A stretch of 64,000 bases of DNA from Sphingomonas sp. CFBP 13720 (GTDB taxonomy: Bacteria > Pseudomonadota > Alphaproteobacteria > Sphingomonadales > Sphingomonadaceae), in NCBI RefSeq assembly GCF_014842075.1, contig NZ_JACYVA010000001.1, positions 580,278 to 644,277 of the forward strand. Direction: 5' to 3'. The position numbers and the translations under genes are program-made. Below are positions 58,047 to 64,000 of this stretch, one piece after another. The notes under the pieces were generated by a model. The model was not told the DNA's origin. It searched no databases and saw only the letters and a program-made list of their open reading frames with translations. Each line of letters starts with the position of its first letter. Within the stretch, counting starts at the first letter, position 1.

Positions 58047-59216
58047 TCAGAATTGGGGACGCTGGATGCCGATTGCTTCGGCAAGACGGTCGACGACGCG
58101 ATAGACCATCGGATCGATCACACCGGGTCGGCCGGCGCGATTGCGGATATAGGCGAAGCTGATGCCCGACGGCGCGTGCGCGAAGGCGAGCGATCCGCCC
58201 ATGCCGTCATGGCCATAGGACCCGTCGCCCAGCATCGGCTGCACCCCGCCCGGCAGCATCAGCCCGGCACCCCAGCTCGGGCCGGGCATGCCGCCCCATT
58301 GGTCGCCGGTCGACAGGATGGTGCACGCATCGGCGATCGTCGCGGCGGACAGCAGCCGGTCGCCGTCGACGGGGGCGAGCGTCGCCGCATAGAGGCGGGC
58401 GAGCGAGGTCGCATCGACCATCGCATTCGCGCCGGCAAGTTCGGCGCGCTGGATGTCCGGGTCGTTCACCAACGCCGCTACCCCGCTGATGCGCGGTACG
58501 ATCAGGCCGTTCAGGCTGATCGGTCGCGCCATCGGATCGTTCGGGTCGATGTCGGGCGTGTCGTGTTCGGGCGGCACGTCGACGGTGGCGACGGGGCCGG
58601 TGTCTGCGTCGGTCCGCCCGATCGCGATGTTGAGCGATCGCGGCCCGGTGACGTGCTGGCGGAGCCACGCGCCGATCGACTGGCCGGTCACGCGACGGGT
58701 GAGTTCGGACGTGATCCAGCCGATGGTGATTGCGTGATAGGCGTGGGCCGATCCCGGCGCAAACAACGGCGTTCCCGCCGCGAGGCGGGCCGCCATACCG
58801 ATCGGATCGACCAGTTGCGCGCGATCGACCGGTCCTTCGATCACCGGCACCCCGGCGCGATGGGCCAGCGCCTCCCGCACTGTGACGCGATCCTTGCCCT
58901 CGGCGGCGAACTCCGGCCAGTAAGCGGCGACGGGCCGGTCGAGATCGATCAGTCCGCGTTCGACCAGCATCAGCACGCAGAGCGCTGCAATCCCCTTGGT
59001 AACCGAAAACACGGGCACGGCGGTGTCGCGCGTCCAAGGCGTACCGGTCCGCCGATCCGCGATGCCGCCCCACGCATCGAGTACGGGTTCGCCGTGCCGG
59101 TAGATGGCGCACGCCGCCCCCAATTCGCCGCCGCGGCCGAAATTGTCCGTAAATACATCGAGGCAGCCTGAGAATGCAGGGTCCGCCCAGCCATGTACCT
59201 TGTATCCCATCGTCAT
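58047..59216 (-). CDS. serine hydrolase, beta-lactamase class C / EstB type
   Basis: A 389-residue protein of the serine beta-lactamase/penicillin-binding superfamily, most probably an esterase. SxxK motif in PVFSVTKGIAALCVLMLVER, the Tyr motif YHAITIGWITSELTRR (YxN-like) and the C-terminal HDGMGGSLAFAHAPSG with His in place of KTG. No signal peptide is visible, which argues against a secreted beta-lactamase; EstB-like esterases are the closest type. Start ATG 59216 overlaps the stop of the GH68 gene by ATGA; ATG 59210 is possible. Confidence 0.87.
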   Translation of the reverse strand: MTMGYKVHGWADPAFSGCLDVFTDNFGRGGELGAACAIYRHGEPVLDAWGGIADRRTGTPWTRDTAVPVFSVTKGIAALCVLMLVERGLIDLDRPVAAYWPEFAAEGKDRVTVREALAHRAGVPVIEGPVDRAQLVDPIGMAARLAAGTPLFAPGSAHAYHAITIGWITSELTRRVTGQSIGAWLRQHVTGPRSLNIAIGRTDADTGPVATVDVPPEHDTPDIDPNDPMARPISLNGLIVPRISGVAALVNDPDIQRAELAGANAMVDATSLARLYAATLAPVDGDRLLSAATIADACTILSTGDQWGGMPGPSWGAGLMLPGGVQPMLGDGSYGHDGMGGSLAFAHAPSGISFAYIRNRAGRPGVIDPMVYRVVDRLAEAIGIQRPQF

Positions 59217-60340
59217 TCCCCGATGCCTTTCGCCGTGGCACAACCGCGAAGCGAGGCGCGGTGGCCGTCAAGATGCAGGTGAAGGAACGGCGCGAACGTA
59301 CCGCCGAAGCGGCGCGCCGCGCCATCGCCCCAGTCGTCGACGAAGCTGGTCACCGACAGATCGGGAAACACGAACCAGCTATACGCCTGCGCCGGTGCCG
59401 TATCCGGGTTGGCGAAGACGAGGCCCGATCCGTTGATCGGTTGCCAATCCCCGGCCATGCTGTCCGCCACCATGCCGTACAGACCGGTCGGACCGCTCGG
59501 CCCCGCCGGATCGAAGACGTGACGCTGCGTCACCCAGAACAGATAATATAGCCCGCCATGGTGGATGACGTGTGGCCGTTCCAGTTCGTTGTTCAGGCCA
59601 TCGGCGGTGATGATCGGCGGCAGGGTCCGCCACGCTCCGTCGACTTCGCGGGCGATGCCGATCACGCCATTATGATCGGATCGCGCGGCGGCATCCGACG
59701 CGGTGAACAGCAGGTATCGCGATCCGTCCGCCGGATCGCGGAAGAACGCCGGATCGCGAAAGCCCTTGATCTTGCCGATCCGACCGGTCGCGGTGTCGGT
59801 CGGCAGGTAAAAGTCAGGATCGCGCTGCACGACCTCGCGCAGGTTGCGCCAGTCGGTCAGCACCGGTGCACCCGCGTCGCCCGTCACCGACGCTTCGGCC
59901 GCGAAAAGCCTCTGTTCGAACGACACGACGGTCTCGCCCCGACGTCCGGCAGCGGTGAAATACAGCGTCACGTCGCGTTCCGCCGCGTCGATCACGGCGG
60001 ACCCGGACCATTCGCGACTGCCGGGCGAAAATCCGTCGGGCATCGCCGGGCCGACATGCTGCCACGCATCCGCCGATCGACGGAACAGGTGGATGCGGGC
60101 ATGATCGTGACGGTCGTCCGGGTTGTCGAACCGTGGCGTGGCCAGCGCCAGCCACAATTCGGTCCCGTCGACGGCGCGATGGATCGCGCCGTCGATCGTC
60201 TGCACCGGCCATGCGTCCCACACCCCGATCCCGTCCGCGACGGGAACGATATCGGCCGCCGCGATCACCGGTGCCGTCGGATACGGCCGTGTGGCGATGG
60301 CGTCGACATGGGTCGGGCTCCAACGGGTCGCTTCGTTCAT
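59213..60340 (-). CDS. GH68 fructosyl enzyme (levansucrase/beta-fructofuranosidase type)
   Basis: A 375-residue five-bladed propeller of family GH68, which uses sucrose or fructans to transfer or hydrolyse fructosyl units. The triad is clear: nucleophile Asp42 in GVWDAWPVQ, stabiliser Asp196 in GFRDPAFF and acid/base Glu254 in NELERPHVI. Also REWSGSAVID and SWFVFPDLSVTSFVDDW. No signal peptide; some secreted GH68 enzymes of Zymomonas also lack one, so location is open. Start ATG 60340. It lies 62 bases behind the receptor gene and overlaps the serine-hydrolase gene, unlike stand-alone levansucrases. Confidence 0.9.
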   Translation of the reverse strand: MNEATRWSPTHVDAIATRPYPTAPVIAAADIVPVADGIGVWDAWPVQTIDGAIHRAVDGTELWLALATPRFDNPDDRHDHARIHLFRRSADAWQHVGPAMPDGFSPGSREWSGSAVIDAAERDVTLYFTAAGRRGETVVSFEQRLFAAEASVTGDAGAPVLTDWRNLREVVQRDPDFYLPTDTATGRIGKIKGFRDPAFFRDPADGSRYLLFTASDAAARSDHNGVIGIAREVDGAWRTLPPIITADGLNNELERPHVIHHGGLYYLFWVTQRHVFDPAGPSGPTGLYGMVADSMAGDWQPINGSGLVFANPDTAPAQAYSWFVFPDLSVTSFVDDWGDGAARRFGGTFAPFLHLHLDGHRASLRGCATAKGIGE

Positions 60341-60401
60341 GACTATCCCGATATCCGGCAGGCGGCGAAAAGGCTGGGCGGTCGAGCGGAGATCGGTCCG
60401 G

Positions 60402-62552
60402 TCATTCGTAATTGACCCGCAAACGGAGGCCGACGGTGCGCGGGAACGGACCGGCCAGCAGCAGGCTGTTGCGGACGAAGCTCGGCCCGCGTTCGTCGGC
60501 CAGATTCTCGCCGAACAGCGACAACTCCATCGGCCCCCGGCGTACGCCGATGCTGGCATTGTACAGCGAATATGCCGGAACATCGTACCCGTCGTACATC
60601 AACCGGCTGCCGGTACGCGCCGCCGACGCATTGCCGATCAGGCGAAGGCCGTTGCCGACCTCCCGGTCGTACGTCGCGTCGATGCGGTAATTATAGTCGG
60701 CGGTGTTGCTCAGGCGACGTCCATCGGCGACGTTCGGCAGGCTTGCGGTCACGATCGGCAGGATGTCCTGAAACTTGCTGTCGTTGACGTTCGCGACCGC
60801 ACCCAGCGTCAGCCCGCGAACGGGCGTGCGCCAGCGGACCTCCGCATCGATTCCCGTCGTCCGCGCCTCGCCGACATTGGCGAACGCCGCGATGCCGAAC
60901 GGCGTCAGGCCGAATTGCAGATCCTTGAAATCGATCCGGTACAGGTTCAGCCCGAGTTGAAGCGCGCCGTCGAACAGCCGGGCCTTCATCCCGACCTCGT
61001 AATTGGTCAGCGTATCGGGGGCCAACGCCGTCGTGCCGGGAATGCCGGACAGCTGAAGCACGCCGGCCTGGAACTGCGTCTGAGTGATACCGCTGCGGAA
61101 CCCGCTGCTCACCGTCGCGAACGCGGTCAGATCGTCGTTAGGGAAGTAGGAAATGTTGGCGCGGTAGGTGACCTTGTCTGGCCGCGTCCGCCCGAAACCA
61201 CTGCCGGTCAGCGCCGATGCGGCCTCAAGCGTCCGGTTGTCCTTGAAGTATCGCAGGCCGAACAGCGGCACGACCTTGCCGCCGAACAGATCGTAGCTGA
61301 CTTCGCCGAACGCCGAATAATTGCGGCTGTGGGTGGTGTTGAAACCGTCGAGCGTCAGTTGCGTCAGCTTCGCATCGAAGCTGAACGTCGATTTCGCGTT
61401 CTGGAAAAAGCCGCCGGCCAGCCAGTGGAACGGCCCCGTCCCCGACGAGCGGAGCTGAATCTCCTGCGTCAGGCTTTCGGCGGTCGTGCCGTTGAACAGC
61501 GATCCGAAGCCCAGCGGCCCGAAATCCTGCCCGCTCAGATAGCTGAAATCGGCATTCAGATAACTGGTCGACGACGACAGGTTGGCGAACCCGGTCTTAT
61601 ATTCGACCGACAGGCTGTAGATATCGAAATTGCCCTGCTCAGACCCCTTCACGCCACCGCTGAACCATTGCTGCGGCGGATTGAGCGAATTGATGCTCTG
61701 GGTATAGTCCTGCCGGGGTTCGTAATGCGCCGCCTGTGCGCGGATCGTCAGTTCGTCGACCGGCTTGAACAGGACGACGGCGCGGACGTCGCGGCTGGTG
61801 ATGACGTTGGCGTCCTTCGCCACTCGCGGGCCGGTCGCGGGCGTGCCGCTGTAAATATCGACATAGCCCGGGCGCTTGTCGTACCCGCCGCTGATACGGA
61901 TCGCCAGCTTGTCTTCGATCAACGGGACCGACACCGCCGCCGACGCCGAATAGCCGGGCTTGTCCGCCTCGCTCATCGTCGAGATCGATGCCTCGCCCCG
62001 CGCTTCCATCCGCTTCAGATTGGGGTCGCGGGTGTGGAAGATGATCGTACCGCCGGCAGATCCCTGACCATAGAGCGTGCCCTGCGGGCCACGCAGCACC
62101 TCGACGCGATCGAGATCGACGAACCGTATCGGCGGCGCGATCGGCGTGTTGGGAATCGCGAAGGGAACGTTGTCGATGTAATAGCCGATGGGCGAATCGC
62201 CCACGCCGCCGGCTGCCCCGACGCCGCGCAGGCTGAAGGTCTTGATGACCGATCCGACCTGCTCGCCTTGCGACGCACCGGGCACGGCGCTGACCAGATC
62301 GGTGACTTCGCGGATGCCGCCATTGACCAGTTGGTCGCCGCTGAACGCCTGGATCGCCAACGGCACGCGCTGCAACACCTGCGCACCCTGCCGTGATCCG
62401 GTTACGACGATTTCCGCCTCCGCGTCGCTTCCGGTCGTTGCTGATGGAGAATCGACCGGAACCGGGGTCGCAACCTGCGCATGGGCGGCGGAGCTTACGA
62501 CGAATGCGTGCATGGCGACGCCAGCGAGCACGACTTTATGGGTGCGAAGCAT
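60402..62552 (-). CDS. TonB-dependent receptor (sucrose/fructan or acyl-sugar uptake, predicted)
   Basis: A 716-residue outer-membrane receptor. Signal peptide ends near ASAHAQ. TonB box AEIVVTGSRQGAQVLQRVPL, plug with LVSAVPGASQGEQVGSVIKT, FSLRGVGAAGGVGDSPIGYY, DLDRVEVLRGPQGTLYGQGS and the AGGTIIFHTRDPN step, barrel ending RTVGLRLRVNYE. It is of the medium class, unlike the two 940-960 residue carbohydrate receptors above. Start ATG 62552. First gene of the operon with GH68 and two esterases, and divergent from a sugar symporter across a double operator, which links it to sugar uptake. Confidence 0.9.
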   Translation of the reverse strand: MLRTHKVVLAGVAMHAFVVSSAAHAQVATPVPVDSPSATTGSDAEAEIVVTGSRQGAQVLQRVPLAIQAFSGDQLVNGGIREVTDLVSAVPGASQGEQVGSVIKTFSLRGVGAAGGVGDSPIGYYIDNVPFAIPNTPIAPPIRFVDLDRVEVLRGPQGTLYGQGSAGGTIIFHTRDPNLKRMEARGEASISTMSEADKPGYSASAAVSVPLIEDKLAIRISGGYDKRPGYVDIYSGTPATGPRVAKDANVITSRDVRAVVLFKPVDELTIRAQAAHYEPRQDYTQSINSLNPPQQWFSGGVKGSEQGNFDIYSLSVEYKTGFANLSSSTSYLNADFSYLSGQDFGPLGFGSLFNGTTAESLTQEIQLRSSGTGPFHWLAGGFFQNAKSTFSFDAKLTQLTLDGFNTTHSRNYSAFGEVSYDLFGGKVVPLFGLRYFKDNRTLEAASALTGSGFGRTRPDKVTYRANISYFPNDDLTAFATVSSGFRSGITQTQFQAGVLQLSGIPGTTALAPDTLTNYEVGMKARLFDGALQLGLNLYRIDFKDLQFGLTPFGIAAFANVGEARTTGIDAEVRWRTPVRGLTLGAVANVNDSKFQDILPIVTASLPNVADGRRLSNTADYNYRIDATYDREVGNGLRLIGNASAARTGSRLMYDGYDVPAYSLYNASIGVRRGPMELSLFGENLADERGPSFVRNSLLLAGPFPRTVGLRLRVNYE

Positions 62553-62600
62553 CTTCTATCCCTCTCCTTGCGGCCGATGACAGCCAAAAGTTACGCTTGT

Positions 62601-62642
62601 ATGCGCAATCGATTTCTCGGTAATAGGCAATCGATTGCGCAT
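62601..62642. promoter_or_regulatory. double LacI-type operator between receptor and symporter
   Basis: ATGCGCAATCGATT (62601-62614) and AATCGATTGCGCAT (62629-62642) form a perfect 14-bp inverted repeat. Each arm also contains the symmetric core AATCGATT; the second is a perfect 12-bp palindrome GCAATCGATTGC (62627-62638). Centres are 22 bp apart, about two helix turns. A LacI-family repressor on both sites would control both operons. No lacI gene is in the window. Confidence 0.7.
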
Positions 62643-62701
62643 CTGTCAAGCGACTTGCTGCAATTCGGCCGGCATGATCCGGCACTGCCAGGGAGAGGCA
62701 T

Positions 62702-64000
62702 ATGAAGACCAAGATACCGCCGCCAGCGGACCGATCCGCTCCGATGACGCTCAAGCTGTTCTACGGCAGCGGTCAGGCGATCAACGCCATCGTCGACGGC
62801 GCGATCAACACGTTCCTGCTGTTCTACCTTACCGCCGTCTGCGGCATGTCCGGTTCGGCCGCCGGGATGATTTTTCTCCTGTCGCTTGCGATCGACGGCA
62901 TACTCGATCCCTACATCGGCCGGCTTTCCGATCGTTGGCAGTCGCGCTGGGGTCGACGCCTGCCGTTCATGGCGGCCGCGCTGCCGCCGATGATGATCGC
63001 CGCAATTCTCCTGTTCTCACTGCCGCGCGGCATCGGTCCAGCCTTTCTGTTCGGATACGTGCTGATATTGAACCTGATGCTGCGGATCGGCCTTTCGATC
63101 TTCGCGCTCCCGCATTCCGCACTGAATGCGGAATTGACCGACGACTATCGCGAGCGGTCGGTTCTCAGCACGTTTCGCGCGCTGTTCATCGTCGTCGGCT
63201 TCGCCGCCATTCTGGTGCCGGCGTTCAGCCTGATCTTCGCCGGAGAGAACGGATTGCAGGATCATGCCCGCTATCCATCGCTCGGCCTGCTGGTCGCCAT
63301 TCTGCTGGGCGTGTTCGGCATGACCTGCCTGACCGGCATCGCGAAGACGGTTCTGGCGCTGCCCCGTCCCGTCGCACCCGACCACGACGTTGGCCCGAGC
63401 CTGTTCGCCGAGATCGCGCAACTGTTCAGGAATTCGTCCTTCGTGCTGCTGTTCGCCGGCGCGGTGCTGGCGCTGGTCGGACAGGGCATGGCCAGCGCGA
63501 TCGGGCTTCACGTGCTGCGCTATTTCTGGAAGCTGCCTGCCAGCATGATCCAGCTTCCGCTGCTGATCCAGCCCGTCGGCATGCTGATCGGAACGGTTGC
63601 GGCGGGGCTGTTGCTCGGCCGGATCGAAAAGCGCGATGGCGTCGTCGGCGCACTGCTGGTGATCGGGCTTTATCCCGCCTTGATCGTCCTGCTCGCCGCG
63701 ATCGGTCTCATCGTGCCGGGGTCGTTCGTCAGCACGGTATTGGTGATCGGCAACGGTGCGATCTTCGGCGCATGCGGCGCGATGTGCTTCGTCTGCTTCT
63801 ATTCGATGATTGCCGACGCGGTGGACGAACACGACCTGCGGTTCGGCGTTCGTCGCGAAGCGCTGTACGCCGCCGCATTGATGATCGGATCGAAGGCCGC
63901 CACCGGGCTGGGCGCATTCGTCGCGGGCGTCGGCCTGCAGATGATCGGTTTTTCGGCGAGTGCCGGCGACACAGCCCCGGCGACGCTGGCTCTCGGCATG
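62702..64000 (+). CDS. MFS/GPH-type sugar:cation symporter (3' end outside window)
   Basis: 433 codons are visible and the frame is still open at the window end. Twelve-helix sugar symporter of the GPH/MFS_2 type: LFYGSGQAINAIVDGAINTF, FLLSLAIDGILDPYIGRLSD followed by RWQSRWGRRLPFM (the family loop 2-3 motif DPxxGxxSDR..SRWGRRxPF), HSALNAELTDDYRERSVLST and DAVDEHDLRFGVRREALYAA. Start ATG 62702 follows AGGGAGAGG. It is divergent from the receptor/GH68 operon across the double operator, so it likely imports the sugar released or taken up there (sucrose, fructose or a fructan oligomer). Confidence 0.93.
   Translation, partial: MKTKIPPPADRSAPMTLKLFYGSGQAINAIVDGAINTFLLFYLTAVCGMSGSAAGMIFLLSLAIDGILDPYIGRLSDRWQSRWGRRLPFMAAALPPMMIAAILLFSLPRGIGPAFLFGYVLILNLMLRIGLSIFALPHSALNAELTDDYRERSVLSTFRALFIVVGFAAILVPAFSLIFAGENGLQDHARYPSLGLLVAILLGVFGMTCLTGIAKTVLALPRPVAPDHDVGPSLFAEIAQLFRNSSFVLLFAGAVLALVGQGMASAIGLHVLRYFWKLPASMIQLPLLIQPVGMLIGTVAAGLLLGRIEKRDGVVGALLVIGLYPALIVLLAAIGLIVPGSFVSTVLVIGNGAIFGACGAMCFVCFYSMIADAVDEHDLRFGVRREALYAAALMIGSKAATGLGAFVAGVGLQMIGFSASAGDTAPATLALGM

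Noticed and set aside
58047..59216. Antibiotic-type class C beta-lactamase
   Set aside because: No signal peptide, a non-canonical third motif and an operon with sugar and ester genes favour an esterase.
1..64000. CRISPR array or prophage
   Set aside because: No regularly spaced repeats, Cas proteins or phage structural genes were found.

Overview
The window is GC-rich chromosomal DNA that looks like a Sphingomonas-type alphaproteobacterium (Sphingomonadales). The reasons are the GC-rich codon use, four large TonB-dependent receptors tied to glycan or metal uptake, the Tad-type surface proteins, the TorF-like porin and the dense ATGA/GTGA gene overlaps. Gene calls rest on reading frames, motifs and context; no database search was possible.

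Layout. 1-6.1 kb holds housekeeping and orphan genes: two small lipoproteins, an aldo/keto reductase, a PadR/DUF2218/UVR-motif set with a clear palindromic operator, rarA with two overlapping genes, a membrane protein and tRNA-Thr(UGU). 6.2-24.0 kb is a pectin utilisation locus: PL10 pectate lyase, a GH105-DUF4861 fusion, GH28, a SusC-like receptor, a PL22-type oligogalacturonate lyase, an unassigned six-hairpin glycosidase, a GntR/FCD regulator, then an arabinan operon (two GH43 enzymes plus a second receptor). Two different palindromes recur together in three promoter regions of the pectin part. 24.2-31.9 kb: poxB, three Tad/TadE/TadG-like genes, a SulP transporter and a membrane phosphoesterase.

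31.9-36.8 kb is a patch with a broken IS5-family transposase, a small secreted protein, a DEDDh exonuclease, a porin-like protein and a CPA1 antiporter. 37.0-40.2 kb is a tight four-gene operon (GT2, acyl-CoA-dehydrogenase-like, PIG-L deacetylase, NodS-like methyltransferase) that looks like a small glycoconjugate pathway. 40.6-43.0 kb: DUF3253 and a siderophore receptor.

43.2-54.9 kb is a Ter (tellurite/stress) cluster: four TerD-family proteins, one of them a TerA-like two-domain protein, a TerD-trypsin fusion, an ATP-grasp enzyme, two phosphoribosyltransferase-like proteins, a HAD phosphatase, a CitE/HpcH-like lyase, an AIM24 protein and a convergent TelA-like pair. This matches the Ter-linked biosynthetic module proposed in the literature to make a nucleoside-like metabolite.

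55.3-64.0 kb: an acyl-CoA ligase, an HSL-type esterase, a serine hydrolase, a GH68 fructosyl enzyme and a TonB receptor, with a divergent GPH/MFS sugar symporter that runs off the window. A pair of LacI-type palindromes lies between receptor and symporter. Esterases, fructosyl enzyme and acyl-CoA ligase together suggest use of acylated sucrose or fructan esters (inference).
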